NCBI RefSeq assembly: GCF_000330505.1
Contig: NW_004191847.1
Coordinates: forward strand, 382,897 to 446,896
Source of the DNA: Entamoeba invadens IP1
Taxonomy: Eukaryota; Evosea; Mastigamoebida; Endamoebidae
DNA: 64,000 nucleotides
Direction of reading: 5' to 3'
Each line of letters starts with the position of its first letter. The first letter of the stretch is position 1. Under the pieces are notes generated by a model, which made no database searches, had not been told where the DNA came from, and was given only the letters and a program-made list of their open reading frames with translations. Positions 1-12,062 of the stretch are shown one piece after another. The position numbers and the translations under genes are program-made.

Positions 1-884
1 ATAATGAGAAGTCATCAATAAAACACTCAACGCGATCTTTATAGTTCTTTTCTTTCATCATATTCTTCACTTCATTATAATTGAAAACAGCGTGATTTTT
101 GTGTAATATAAATAACACGCGGAAATACGTGGCGTTCTGTGTCACATTATAAAAGTTCGAGAAGTCCAAATTCGTCCCTAAAGGAATGTCGCCACGTGGA
201 AAAAAGAGAATGACCCCCGAAGTCTCAGTACTGATCTTCTCTTTTTTTCTTGACGCTAATATACCGGCATACGTGAGGGCAGGCCCACACCCATAATCCG
301 CTCCTAATAATATTGTTCGGTCTTGGCGATACCCAGTGGTGTGCATATGAAGCATCACCGCATCAACCATTTTGTCGAAGGGCAAGTCTTGAGTGTTCTT
401 GTTAAGCCCATAGCCCGGATAGTCAAACGTGAATGCACGCGCTCGAAATAATTTTGATAACATGACGAGTACTTTGTCGATATCGGTTAAGTCCTTTTCT
501 GGACTGTGGAACACTAACAGTGTGAAGTTATATGGATTTCTTCATGTTAATTCATAGAAGTATAATTTTACTATATTCAACTAGAGTTGACTGTGTTTGC
601 AAACATAAATACACGTCGATGAATAACACTGATTCATTTCTTATGTATTTATTATATGCTATTTCAACGATATTCCTTTCTTATTTCAATGGGTTAGTGG
701 TACTATTTATATAGTATAATGAATTATAATAAGTAAACTAAACAAACTCCTTACTAAGGACATATTTGACGGGTATGTCCTGATACCCAGGGCATGGAAC
801 CATGACTATTCCTTTGTTATTGGGTGTATAAGTGGTTTCGTGCGACGGTGGATGTGATAAAATATATTGATATTGTGGATCCAT
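1..884 (-). CDS. alpha/beta-hydrolase-fold protein, two exons, 3' end outside window
   Basis: Exon 1 is 884-748 and exon 2 is 539-1, running off the window. The intron 747-540 (208 bp) starts GTTTGT and ends AAG; the phases fit (45 codons plus 2 nt, then 1 nt). The start is an ATG opening MDPQYQYILSHPP. The hydrolase fold is suggested by a strand-loop FTFDYPGYGLN and the nucleophile-elbow-like LLGADYGCGPALTYAG. The elbow has Asp where serine hydrolases have Ser (G-A-D-Y-G). Asp nucleophiles are normal in epoxide hydrolases and haloalkane dehalogenases, while the N-terminal part looks more like ABHD17-type proteins, so substrate and activity are open. The acid and His catalytic residues would lie beyond the window edge. 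Inferred cytosolic or membrane-associated, as no signal peptide is visible. Confidence 0.75.
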
Positions 885-2244
885 TAAGTTGTATTCACTG
901 AATTAAAAATGAATTTGTTTGTTAGTAATTGTAAATTTGTGCTTTTAAAAAAAATGACCCGAATTTATCGTGTAGAATGAAAGACGTTATTATCCACTTT
1001 TTTTTGATTTTTTTCAACTTACTTTTGGTGTGTTTTGTATTTTAAGTTGACTTGGGGTTTTTCTATTTATTTGTCGTTAAAAACCATGTTTAATTTTTCA
1101 TTATTTGTAGGATTTTTATAATATTATTTTTCTATTAATTTGTAATGTGTATAATTATTTTTTGTTATGTTTGTTTTTAACAGAATTTGAATAACCATTA
1201 ATAATACTATTTTATCTTTTCTTAAATAATTTCTAAAAAAAAATGACTATTTTAAACAAAAAAAAGAAATGGACTTTAAAATAATTAAAATACTATAAAA
1301 TTATTATTTTTTAATAATAATTGTTTTCGTATAAATTTTGTTGTGAATGCCAAAAAAGGCAAATTATCAATTAGTAAAATTGTTGAAATTATATAATAAA
1401 TTATAGTTTTTAAATGTAACTTAATGTATCTATTTATAGTAAAAACTAGTTCTTTTATTTTAATTTTAAAAAATGTTTTTTATTAATAGGATACTTTAAT
1501 TTTTGCTAATAAAAACCAAGTTAAACTTTAAGTTAAAGTTTGACTATAATTATTATTATTTGTTTTATTTTTGTTTATGATTATATTGTATTATAAATAT
1601 ACTATAATTTACAATTAAAATAAATAAGTCAATAATTGAAATGTTTTTTTATTTTTCGATTTTAAAACTTTTTTTTTAAATTTTCATGAAGATACAAACT
1701 ACAAGTATATTTTACAATATGTATAATTATAATTATATTAAATAAGTAATTATAGTATATATATTAGTATAAAGTAATAATATGATTAACCAAGTAAACA
1801 ACTATGATTTTAATAATGTTTTTATAAACAGTTTCTATTAAGAGTACTTTCATTAAATTAATATCATAATAAATTTATATGATAACAAAAAACTACAAGT
1901 TGTTTTAAAAAATATTACCTCTTAATATCACTAATTACTGTTGTTAACCAAAAAAGTCAGAAACCAAATAATTGTAAAAAGTAAATTAAGTAGTTTTAGA
2001 ACTTTAATCAATAACTATTATAAAAATAGATTTAAGCGTCCCATTATTATTTATTGAACCTTTTTTTCATATTTTTTGATTAAGGTTAATCAATAAAAAA
2101 TACATCCTTCTGACAATTATTTGGTCTTGTAAATTTTAACAAAAAAAGTTAAAATTTACAATATAAACTTCACAGATTAAAAATTGGGTTGAGTAAATAA
2201 ACTTCACATTAACTGGAAAAGAATGACACAAATCAATAAGACGA
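885..2244. other. AT-rich intergenic region, no gene seen
   Basis: About 1.36 kb of A/T homopolymer-rich sequence separates the 5' end of the hydrolase from the 3' end of the RasGEF gene. I see no open frame with protein-like composition and no clear inverted repeat. Confidence 0.6.
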
Positions 2245-4872
2245 CTACTCATGGTACTGTCTCAAGAGGTCCAAACACCTTTGATCGAAACGGGCCAGTG
2301 TTGTTAAACACGAATTAAGTGGTTCGATAGCTGCGATTGTGTAGTCTTCTTCTTGATATTTCAAATATTCACTCGCAAGTGTGTAGATGTCTTTTTGTTT
2401 AGTGAAGTCAACAAGACGTTCTTCTCCACATGCGTAGTACTGATATTTACCACTCTTTACTGTTGCTATATTATCGAGTATAGTCCCACTGTTTGTGATT
2501 ATATATATTAATAAATATTATAATAAATTATATTAAATATTATAATAAACTATTAAACACCTTGTATGACAATTATAGTTCTTTGTAGTTAATAATTAGA
2601 AAGAAACAAACATATAGGGCACACACACTTTAAACTTCTTATACGTCGATTTTAATGTTTTACTATTAGTGAAGAGTTTCTCTGCATGTGCAAATATCTC
2701 TTTCTGTTTCTCGGGCACAAAACATTTGTTGAAGTCCAAGTTCACCATTTGTATACCGCTGTAGACTCCAAATGCCGAGTTGAAGTCTCCCAAGTTAATT
2801 AAGCACCTCAACACATTTGCAAATAAATTCTTCATAAAAGCTCTACTAGCAAAATCCGTGAACGTGAGTGTTGCTGTGCACACGAAACTCGCGAGGTCTT
2901 CCATTCTATTAGTGATCAAGTCCACCACTCCTCCCGTCTCAAAGAAGTCGTATATCTTGAGCTTTTTGTACATTTTGAATGAAATTGTAGTCAATTGATT
3001 TGCAATATTCTGTGGGTCTGTGACTGCCAGTGTCATGAAAGGGGAAAGTTCTTGTGATGGTATTAAGAAGTCGTAAATCGGTGACAACACTTCCGTCGTT
3101 TTCTTCATTAATGAGTGTTCCATCACGCCATACATACTCTTTAATTTGATAAATAGAGGCGACTTGTCTTCAGCCACAAACTTTTGGAGTTGCGTCTGGT
3201 CACACTTCTCAAAGATCGTTTGCATTACCTTCTGTGCTACAAGCTCTTGATTTCCTGCAGGTAAGCCTTCTAAGATGTCATAAATCCTTTGCCCAAATTG
3301 CACTAACATGGAATAGACGATGTCCTCTATCTGCGCATTTGTCCGACTTTTTATTAATAAACCAGCTACCCCACCAGCAATGACTTTGTTCTTCGCTGTG
3401 ATCACTTTCTGTGAGACTAAAATAGACTCTTCGATGGGAGATGTCTCTGTTTTGTTCTGTAAAGAATAGACTGCGGAGGTGTATCTTCTTAGATTCACAA
3501 TTATAGTATTAAATAAAGAAATCATTTCGAGGAATAACAAGTGCTCGTTCCTGAAGAACATTTCGTTGCACAATTCAACACTTTGTGACGCATGAAATAT
3601 CAAATTTTTCTCATCTTTTGGCTTCAAGTGGATGATGTGCCAGACAACACTTAAAACAGAACTCCCTGCACTTTTAAGTGCTTTTTTGGACTCTTCAATA
3701 CCAGCTATCCCCTTTGGACTCTTGTCATTCTTATCAAAGACGTCGATTTCTTTAATGAATGAAATCAGTCCAGAAATCGTTTCAGAAATGTCGTTCTCGG
3801 AGCTTTGATATAAGTCGGCCGCATTGCCGCCGACAACTTCAGAGGCCTTTTTAAAGATGTTTGGAATCATTTTGAGTAACTCGACACAGACCCGTTTCAA
3901 CTCGTTGGCACCTAAGACTAACTCCTCGTAACACTGCAAAGCTCCAAAACATGTGATGTCCTCTATTAACGCGGGGATTTGAGACGAGAAGTTCACGAAA
4001 TCGACATACGCCATCTTTTCATACTCTTCCATCCGATGAAGCATCTCGTCGTTCTCGATTTCGTGCGTTTGGAGGAAGTGCGTCATCACCGCCATTGCCC
4101 CGATGATGCGCATTTTTGTCGAACTCTTGCGGATCGCGAAACTCGTCAGCGAGAGCTTCGCGGGCATCCGCGAGAAACTCTCCGACGTCATGTCGACTTT
4201 GTCGTAAAACTCTCCGATGGCGCGCTGGGGGTATGTCTCCGAATTCTTGTGGGCAAAGATGCGTTGCGCGAAAACGTCTGCTTCGCACAGAGTGAACAAC
4301 TTTAAAATGTCTCCGTGCGATTTCTCAAAGATCTTTTGATAATTTGCAGTGATTTTTGGGTCGTTTAGACACTCTTTTCTTTCAAGCAGAAGGTTCTTCA
4401 TTTTCTCATAAACTAAACTCGCACACTCCATGTCAGCACTTTCTGGGAGAAGGCTGAGGATATTCAATTTCTCACTTTCTATAGGCGCTGATTGAGAAAG
4501 AACACATGAGGAATGGTGCGGTGAAGTGTTCGGAGACTTTGGAGTCTCCGGTCTCCGACCAACTAAAAAGGCGGAAGACCGATGCGACTGACTTGGTTTT
4601 ATAAAAGAACCAAATTGAGGCGAGGATGATTGGTGCCATGAGCCAAACAATTTTTGACCTGAAAATCGATTCTCCTTTTTCTTTGAAAAACAGTCGATGT
4701 CGTCGAGCAACGACTTAATTGATGATATTGTGGTTGTCGTGTTCTCTGGAGAAAGGCTGCGGTCTTTTAAAGATACTATCAAATTCGAAAGGGATTTCAC
4801 TTTGTCCCGTGCACTCGGCGCGGCCGTGTCTTTGAACTCTTCAAACAACGAATTCAAATTTGTGATGTGCAT
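2245..4872 (-). CDS. RasGEF-domain guanine nucleotide exchange factor, two exons
   Basis: Exon 1 is 4872-2612 and exon 2 is 2488-2245; the 123-bp intron 2611-2489 starts GTTTGT and ends CAG. Splicing gives about 834 residues and restores the run PYIGTILDN, the helix typically written P-F-L-G-x-x-L-x-D in CDC25/RasGEF domains. The catalytic domain occupies roughly the last 250 residues, from MTLAVTDPQNIANQLTTISF to the YQEEDYTI region near the C-terminus. The first 500 residues are Ser-rich then helical, without a domain I can name. RasGEFs promote GDP release from Ras-family GTPases at membranes. Without the intron the frame ends prematurely inside the domain. Which Ras it acts on cannot be told. 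Confidence 0.88.
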
Positions 4873-4995
4873 TGTTTGATCTTCTGTGTTATTTGTCGTC
4901 TTTAAGTGAGTGTATAGGTTGTATTTGAAATGTTTAATATAATGTTGCGTTATAATATAATTTGTAATGGTGTTATAAACATTATACGGATATTG

Positions 4996-5275
4996 TCATG
5001 TTAAAAGTAATACTACAAATGTCAAGAATAAGTGTTGTATTTCTGTTAATTTGATGTTGAAGAGCCACCAATAATATGCGTAAGAAAAAATAGGGTGTGT
5101 TGCAAAATATAAATTTCCAAAGTTCTTGGCATTATAAAGGAATTTTACGTATTATTTTGTTACGCTGTTCTATTGTTCGAAGAACTTAAATTAATAGACA
5201 AACATAAGACAGTGACAGCTTGGTCAATATATCGTTCATCTCTGAGATAGTAAGTTCGATGGGTTTATCTGTCAT
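4996..5275 (-). CDS. small two-exon putative membrane protein, unknown
   Basis: Each piece is below usual ORF cut-offs. Exon 1 5275-5204 encodes MTDKPIELTISEMNDIL plus seven residues. The intron 5203-5125 (79 bp) starts GTTTGT and ends CCAAG. Exon 2 5124-4996 keeps phase 0 and gives 42 more residues, ending in a strongly hydrophobic stretch (HLFLTFVVLLLT, then TGA). The predicted protein is 66 aa, aromatic-rich in the middle (SYAYYWWLF), with one or two possible membrane segments. The case rests on canonical splice signals, phase match and non-random composition. It lies 120 bp upstream of the RasGEF start on the same strand. I do not recognise a family, and it could be a relic. Confidence 0.4.
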
Positions 5276-6210
5276 AGTCTGTAGTATGTAACAAATAGTT
5301 AGTTGCTCAAAAATTTCAGGAAGAAAGAAGAGTTTTTATTAGAGGTGTTTATTTCTTAAGTACTAATAAATAATCCATTCGCTTGTAACCATACCTTATT
5401 TTCGGGTGTTTTCAAAAACGCCTTTTGGTGGACTTTGTCAATTCAAAGTTAAAATTGTCTTCTCAGAAAAGAAATAACTTTAATTATTGTATTCAAGGTA
5501 GTTTAAAAGTAGTTTATATTATATAATACACAAGATTAGATGGTATGGTGATATAATGCCAAACACGCCGAAAAGGGGTTTCTTTCAATTGGGAGTACAT
5601 TCCCTCCAAATTAATAACATTTTTCGAAAAAATATTACTATAAAAGTGTTATAATTTATTATAGAAGATTCAATCAATAAAGTATTGAAAAAATTAGGTA
5701 CAATAAAGGAATTGGATACAAAAATAACACATTTCACTGGCAAAAATTGGGAAATTGGGTATATGTTAAAAATGGGTTGAATATTTAATTGACCAAAAAC
5801 AAGAAAAAGTCAGTGTTGACAATTTGAAGGCAAATGCGTTTCTCTGGTGAACAAATGAAGTAAAAATTTGACAAATAAGTAAAAAGAATCAAATTTGTCT
5901 TTTGAAAAATAACATTCAAATGAATTCATGAGAAAGTATTAGACCATTTTTGTGTAAATAGTTAGGAATTATTAATGAAATTAATTCTATTTTTGAATTG
6001 TAATGTTACTTTTATTATAGAAATATTTTTTTATTTTGAAAATTATTTACTTCGGACAAATTATAAAATGTATAATAAAAACATTTATTTGTTCATGTTA
6101 TATTTTATTATAAAATATAATTATAGTTATTATTTTTTAATTATTGCAATAATATATTGATATATACTTGATTATTAATTACAAATAACTATATAAACTA
6201 TTAATTATTA
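5276..6210. other. intergenic, AT-rich
   Basis: No gene is supported here. A short stretch near 5390-5480 read on the minus strand has protein-like composition (DKVHQKAFLKTPENK) but no start and no clear splice partners; it may be a relic exon. Confidence 0.4.
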
Positions 6211-7018
6211 TAGTCGGGTGATAAAGGGGGTTAATTTGGGACAGAAGTAGTTAATTTGAGTAAAAAACTATAAAATATAATTTATTTAACCATAAAAGTA
6301 TTAGAAGGGTTTTTTCAATTAACTACTTTGAAAATAATAAAAGAAAACCATAACTATCTATTTTTGATATTATTCAATCTTTGAAAACAATGGAAGAAGA
6401 AGAGAAAGGAACCCTTGATGAAATAACCACAGGCAATCAACATAAAAAAGCAATTTAAATACAAGAAACCAGTTTAAAAACTGTATTTCAATATATATTC
6501 ATGATGTATATGGTTAAAATGCCAGAGTTTAATGAATTAACAACAGTGTCAATTTTTGAAAGTGTCAGGGAATCACTGAAAAATCATCATTTGTTATTTC
6601 AATCTTTCAATCTTTCGTTGTTGAACCATTTCCATTGAGAAAAGATAAGAGAAAGACCATTTTAACATAAAAACAATTGGAGTTGAAAAAGAGCAGAAAA
6701 GAAATGAAACAAAGGAAAAAACAAAGGAAAAATTCTTTAACAAAACAAGTTTCAGACAAACCATAAAAAGTGCTGCGTTTTAGACTTCCACATTTTTTAA
6801 GTGAACAAATTGAGGTGTTTTTGTTTATTTTTGAAATAGAAATTTATAATTATTCAATTTATAATCATTTAAAATAAAAAACGATAATTTATATTATTAT
6901 TTTAATTTTATGTTTATTTTGACCTTTAAATAGATTTTTTAAAAATTATAGTTTCAAAATTATATTTATCAAAATTAACTACCTTTGTCCCTTTTTAATG
7001 CCATTTATCCCCCGACTA
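6211..7018. mobile_element. TA-flanked TIR element (Tc1/mariner-like, nonautonomous)
   Basis: The left end TAGTCGGGTGATAAAG (6211) is mirrored at the right end, read inward as TAGTCGGGGGATAAAT. Similarity continues about 45 bp through GGGACA and GTAGTTAATTT. A TA dinucleotide flanks both ends (6209-6210 and 7019-7020), as expected for a TA target duplication. The interior (about 700 bp) holds short broken frames such as MEEEEKGTLDEITTGNQ but no complete transposase. I call it a decayed or nonautonomous element. Class assignment rests only on the TA target and TIR. Confidence 0.7.
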
Positions 7019-7183
7019 TAATACATATTTATACTAAATTAATACAAATAGTATATTTATATAATATTTTAAATTTTAAAAAAATAGAAAATAGAATAAT
7101 AGTCTAGTTTAATAATAATAAAATTTTTATTAATTATACTATAATTAATCAACACAGTAAGAACACAAAGAATAGAACAGAAA

Positions 7184-7877
7184 TTAAAAAGGCGCCAAAT
7201 CGTCGGCATCATTTGGAAGCAACGAAGAAGTATTTGAATCGTCCAAGTGTTCTTTAGTCTTTTTGAAATTCCAGTACAGCCCAAATAACAAGGATTCCAT
7301 TAATACCATAACAACCAAAAATATGATAGAAATATATCCAAGTGACTTCAGCCCGACTCCAACTGCTTTGTAACACGTCTTTCCACGAGGGACTTGTGCA
7401 TTACAGTCGTAGTAATGATTCCACCCGCAGCAAACAAACTACACTATTAATAAAGAGTTAATAAAAGATAGTAGTAGTATTATATATAATTAAAGAATAG
7501 TTAAAAGTATAGTAAAGTGATCTCTAACAAACATTTCTTTCAATCGAAGCTAATTGGAAACTCTTTTCAGTGACTTTAGAAACTTTGACGACTATACGAA
7601 TGGAAGTGATAATCAGAATGATGGTCATCAACACAGCAAAGCATTCAACTATTATAGCATACTTCTTCGGATGATTGTCTGACATCAAATACCCTGCAGC
7701 ACCACCAATAATACCCGTCACAACAAATGACATCCCCATCGTTATCAATCGCACTCCCAGAAAATCCGCTTTCATATACTTAATCGACACTATCAGACCT
7801 ATTAATAAAAATATTAAACTCATTACTATTTGAGCTACACACAGAATTTTCTTCGATTGATTCTTGTCTAGTACCAT
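7184..7877 (-). CDS. tetraspanin, two exons
   Basis: Exon 1 is 7877-7533 (115 codons, phase 0) and exon 2 is 7438-7184; the 94-bp intron 7532-7439 starts GTTTGT and ends TAG. The spliced protein is 199 aa with four hydrophobic segments at about residues 11-32, 43-65, 73-97 and 144-167. The joint creates FVCCGWNHYYDC. The CCG motif followed by further Cys residues in the large loop between segments 3 and 4 is the tetraspanin signature. The short C-terminal tail ends DDLAPF. Tetraspanins organise membrane microdomains and partner proteins; Entamoeba has a family of them. Unspliced, the frame stops two codons past the donor site, so simple ORF calls lose the signature loop and segment 4. Confidence 0.88.
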
Positions 7878-8414
7878 TCCTCACAAATTTCAAGTTCGAT
7901 CTTTTGCAGTTTGAGTTTATATAATATAGTTTTTATACTATTAATACTTTTGTCTTATCTTTTTGGTCACTTAATTAACGAGTTTATTTTTATTAACGAT
8001 GTATTGTAGTAACATTAGTTTTTACTATTACTATAAAAACAATTGAATACCAATTTTACAATAATAATAACTTGTTAGTAAAATCGAATTGTATTATTAG
8101 ACATAGTAAAATTTGCTCGTTAATTTTTGTTTTAATTAACGAGTTTATTATAATTATTTTTATACACCAAGTCCAAGGAAATGTTATTTAAAATGTTATT
8201 ATTAATTGACGTAACTAATGATTATAACCTGTTCTTCGCACCAATTAAATCTTGACGTACACAACCGGGAAAAGAATAAAAACAGAAAGGAAAACCCCGA
8301 CGAAATTGCAATAAAAAAACCAATGAAAAGCCGACAAAGAACTTCAAAAAGGTTCACCGAACTTTTTAATATGAAAAAGCGGTAGAACTTCAGAAACTAA
8401 AATCAGATCCAGTC
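7878..8414. other. intergenic region with a short repeat
   Basis: Divergent promoter region between the tetraspanin and ARPC4. The sequence TTAATTAACGAGTTTATT occurs twice, near 7972 and 8133, and the second copy is part of a small palindrome (GCTCGTTAATT with AATTAACGAG). The stretch near 8355-8375 (CACCGAACTTTTTAAT) resembles the GAAC promoter element described in Entamoeba, but only loosely. Confidence 0.4.
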
Positions 8415-8990
8415 ATGGCGACTTCGAACCAAGCGTATTTTGAAACCATTCGCGCGACACTGAACAGCGCGCTGTGTGTGATTAACTTTGCAAGTCAGCT
8501 GATTGAGCGACACAATAAGCCCGAAGTCGAAGTAGGTATCTCTAAGGAAATAGTCTTTAAACCAATTGTGATTGTCAGAGTCCCATCACAACCAGATAAA
8601 GACGAGCCCGCTGTCGACAAATGCGAGAAGGTGATGATCGAGGGTTCCGTCAACTCCGCAAGAATTTCAATTTGCATTAAGAAGGCCGACGGCTTGGAAG
8701 TCATTTTACTCAGAAGATTTGTTTCTTTCCTTCAACAAAGAGCTGAGTCCTTTGTCATCTTAAGAAGAAAACCAATCCAAGGCTATGACGTCTCCTTCTT
8801 GATCACTAACTTCCACTTGCAAGACCTCTACAAACACAAATTGATCGAATTCATCGTCGACTTCATGGGCGAAATCGACAAGGAAATCTCTGACATGAAG
8901 ATCTCAGTAAACACTAGAGCTAGAGTCACTGTCGCGGGTATCACTGGTAACAACCCAGCTCCAGGATTCTTCAAGTCACTCTTGGCGTAA
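8415..8990 (+). CDS. ARPC4: Arp2/3 complex subunit 4 (p20)
   Basis: A single-exon frame of 191 residues, slightly longer than the usual ~168 of ARPC4, with the extra length mainly near residues 55-75. Diagnostic stretches are all present: [20 protein letters not shown] near the N-terminus, [59 protein letters not shown] and [18 protein letters not shown]4 forms the core dimer of the seven-subunit Arp2/3 complex with ARPC2 and binds the mother actin filament when branches are nucleated; it acts in cytosolic actin networks (motility, phagocytosis). Codon use here is richer in C and G than in the flanks, typical of a highly expressed gene. The identification is secure. Confidence 0.97.
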   Translation: MATSNQAYFETIRATLNSALCVINFASQLIERHNKPEVEVGISKEIVFKPIVIVRVPSQPDKDEPAVDKCEKVMIEGSVNSARISICIKKADGLEVILLRRFVSFLQQRAESFVILRRKPIQGYDVSFLITNFHLQDLYKHKLIEFIVDFMGEIDKEISDMKISVNTRARVTVAGITGNNPAPGFFKSLLA

Positions 8991-9198
8991 TAAATGACTC
9001 TTTTTCAGTTTATTCAAACACGAATATATCTTAGGTATTGATATTCTCACATCTAAGGTAATTTGTTTAAGTTTTTTCATATTGTATATGACTCCATTAG
9101 TTTTGTATTATTATAGTAATATAAACTAATAATAGTATTAATAATATTAATTAAACATTATAATAATTTTATATTTTGTTAATTAAATAATATAGTTT

Positions 9199-10495
9199 TT
9201 AGAATAAGAATAGAATTAATGGAATGACAAAAGTACTCAGAGAATACACAGAAAGCGAACTATCTCGACGAATATCAGCGTCTGTATATCCAAATAGGTA
9301 GTCTGCCCATCCACTCTCAAAAGTAAGTTTCCCATTCTCAAATTGACTGAGAAGTGGGTAGTCCCTTCCAATGAATATTCGGTATATCCCCATAACACCA
9401 ACCCGGTCTCCATTACTATCAAAGGAAACTTTCCCAGTCGCTCCTTCAAATTTCACACCTGTGAATTTGGAGAAATTGTAAGTGGACCCGGACGCACTCC
9501 ACCCTTTTACTATAGCAGTCACTGCGTCATAGTAACCACTTCCAAGGGGGGGCAGTGGGTCGCCGAAGTTACTTTTTCTATACGTTATTAAATATTATAA
9601 TTATATAAATATATTACTATTATACTTATATAATAGTATAATAGTTAAAAAATAAAACAAACAATTCTTTGATGATGTTGTTATCTACTGACAGTAAATT
9701 AGCAACAACAACATTTGTATTTTTGTTGATAACATCTTTGAACCCGGCATCAGTAAATTCAGTCTCGGATATGACCATTGCGGCATCTGTTAAGACCCAC
9801 ATGTGCTTTGCGTCTAACGCCTTTGGGAATCGTTTCCACGTGTCGAACAATTCTTCCATGTACATATTAGAAATGATCACTGGGATGTCGTAGACTTGTT
9901 GCATGAGGCTCTCCATTGTATTTGAATAGACGACACCAAGTAAGGAAATGTTTTTCTCGTTGCAGAGTTTATTCACTCTGAAGTACCCTGAGTTTCCGGA
10001 CGGGTCGTTAGTGTAGATCATCGCGACGTTCTTCTTATTAAAAGCATCTACAAAGGCGACGATAGAGGAGAACGAGAAGGAATCGACGGGAATTGTTCTT
10101 AAAAAGTTGGGGAAGTCAATGGAGTTCGATAAAGTGTCTGATGTTGCCGAGTTGGATATGATCGGAAGCTCTTTGGCATTTGTTTTGAAAACATGGATGT
10201 CTTGTTGGACTATCAATTCACTTGTTGTTGAACTGATTGTGTCACCTATAATGGCGTAATTGATGCCATCTAACACCATTTGACCATGTGTGTCATGGAC
10301 AGTTGTTAAATTGTCGGGGTCGGGGTGATACGCGTGTAACACGACATCGACATTGTGCTTTTTAAAAGTGTATTCGATGATTCTGAAATATGTTTCGTTG
10401 TAAGCAATATCTTCTGGTAAATTATTTATACTCACTGCTACGTGATTTGCACTTAAAACTAAATGTATGAGAAGTGCAAAGAACCACAAATACAT
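9199..10495 (-). CDS. secreted ANF-receptor/periplasmic-binding-fold protein, probably GPI-anchored, two exons
   Basis: Exon 1 is 10495-9663 and exon 2 is 9577-9199; the 85-bp intron 9662-9578 starts GTTTGT and ends ATAG. The phase fits (2 nt plus 1 nt), giving about 403 residues. The N-terminus is a signal peptide (MYLWFFALLIHLVLSA). The body matches the type-1 periplasmic-binding fold used by receptor ligand-binding (ANF_receptor) domains: NYAIIGDTISSTTSE, FLRTIPVDSFSFSSIVAFVD, KNVAMIYTNDPSG and late GVKFEGATGKVSFDSNGDR. The end, SLSTFVIPLILFLF, is a short hydrophobic tail with no cytoplasmic residues, as in GPI-attachment signals. A role in extracellular ligand binding is inferred; the ligand is unknown. 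Convergent with ARPC4. Confidence 0.82.
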
Positions 10496-11408
10496 TGATG
10501 ATTTTAGTTCACTGAATTACTACTGATGAAACGAATGGTATTAATTAAACTATTTATATTGTAATTTTAAAGTATTAAATTATTAAATTATTTTTATGAT
10601 ATAATGTATTATATTTAATTATATTATATTATGTATTATATTTAATGTTTTTTAAATCATATTTTAATTAATAATATTATAAAATTAACAATTATAATAT
10701 AATAGTGTTATTAAAAATATGTTATTCGAATTTTTGTTTTTTCTAAGCTGAAAATAATTAACTTGTTTTCGTTTTGTTTTTTGAAAAATAATAATTTTTT
10801 ATTTCGGATAAAACGTTGTAACTAAATATATAAACTATTTGAACAAAGTTTAATTATTAAAATATAACTATTTTTTATATTATCATTAATAATATAATAA
10901 TTAACAATTGAAATTATTTAGAAAACTAGAAATATATTAATAAATCTAAATACATAATAGTAAATAAAAATAATATAAATAAGTTTAGTAATAATACCAA
11001 ACTTTTTGATATGAAAAAAACTTCATTTCTTTTGGAAAAAAGCGATTAATTTTTGGAGTGTAACGGGATAAATAGAACATCAATGGGTTTTATTATAGTT
11101 TCAAACGCGTTAATTATTGGGTGGATCTTTTTGTGACTAAAACAAATGGTTTTTTGTAAATAAAAATATTATCATAGAAAATAGAATTATAAAAAAAACA
11201 AAAAAAAAGAAAGAAGATGTCCTAATTATATAATCTAGAAAAAAAAACCATATGAAACCATCTAAAAATACCAAAGAAAACAAGTTTCCAATATTATAGA
11301 ATAAATATAAAATAAATAAATTATACATAACCCGTTTTATTTCCTTTTTTCGCACCGATTACTTATAAAAAAAAACGTTCTGAAATTCAAAAATTCAAAG
11401 CTATTTAT
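10496..11408. other. AT-rich intergenic region
   Basis: No supported gene. Long A/T runs dominate. A 72-codon hydrophobic minus-strand frame (11355-11137) is composed almost entirely of codons expected from A/T runs, so I do not call it. Confidence 0.5.
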
Positions 11409-11564
11409 CTAAAAACAAATTATTTTTAGTGACTTACTTTTTTGACTAAATTCAAACATATCGGCATATCCCGATTCTTGTTGGATTGAATAGACTTGCA
11501 GTTGTTGAATAATTACCATGAAGAAACCAAACCACCACAAATGCCTTATATTAATAGAAAACAT
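11409..11564 (-). CDS. short ORF with signal-peptide-like start, possible first exon
   Basis: A 51-codon frame opens MFSINIRHLWWFGFFMVIIQ, a good hydrophobic leader, and continues QQESGYADMFEFSQKSKS before a TAG. Composition is less A/T-driven than the surroundings. It could be a tiny secreted protein, the first exon of a longer gene whose later exons I cannot place, or a relic. No family is recognised. Confidence 0.25.
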   Translation of the reverse strand: MFSINIRHLWWFGFFMVIIQQLQVYSIQQESGYADMFEFSQKSKSLKIICF

Positions 11565-12062
11565 ATTTCAAAACAAAAAATACAATTTTGTAAGTGACAT
11601 TGGCGTAAAAAGGCGGGACTTTTTCAAAGGAAAAAGGAGCCGTAGATCAAATAGTTCAGATATTTGGCAAGAGATTCATTAATGGAAACAGAAATAAAAC
11701 ATCTGGCGAAGGCAAGATTTGCCACAAAAAAGACGGACATATAGTCTAAAACGAGTGGAGTGTACGACTTTTCATTTTTTGGTAATTCCCATTCCATTTA
11801 ATTAGAACGAGTCACCATCATTAATAACTCACAATTTAATTAAACACTTTTGGCCATATACTTTTCTATTCTTATTGTTTTGCGCCTTGAATTAGAAGAG
11901 TGTTATTTCCAAACAATAAAACAATCAAAGACAATAACTTTCAAATTGGTTTTCCCAAAAGGGATGCGGAGGAAGTGCCGCAACAAAAGGAAAAAACAGA
12001 CAAAAGAAGTTTTCTGTACAACTCAAATAATTGTAGTTTTGAAACTGAGATACACCAATCCT
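11565..12062. other. upstream region of the RapGAP gene with a coding-like relic
   Basis: At about 11605-11733 the plus strand reads GGTFSKEKGAVDQIVQIFGK and more before a TAG, without a start codon nearby. It may be a relic. From 11850 a frame is open into the RapGAP gene, but its composition before 12063 is not convincing as part of that protein. Confidence 0.3.

Noticed and set aside
532..714. 60-codon plus-strand frame
   Set aside because: Lies almost entirely within the predicted intron of the hydrolase gene on the other strand, with AT-driven hydrophobic composition.
5975..6160. 61-codon frame rich in Ile, Tyr and Asn
   Set aside because: Typical chance frame in A/T-rich DNA; no start context or conservation signal.
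11850..12062. upstream in-frame extension of the RapGAP protein
   Set aside because: The composition is that of noncoding AT-rich DNA; the next ATG at 12063 begins the Ser-rich protein-like sequence.
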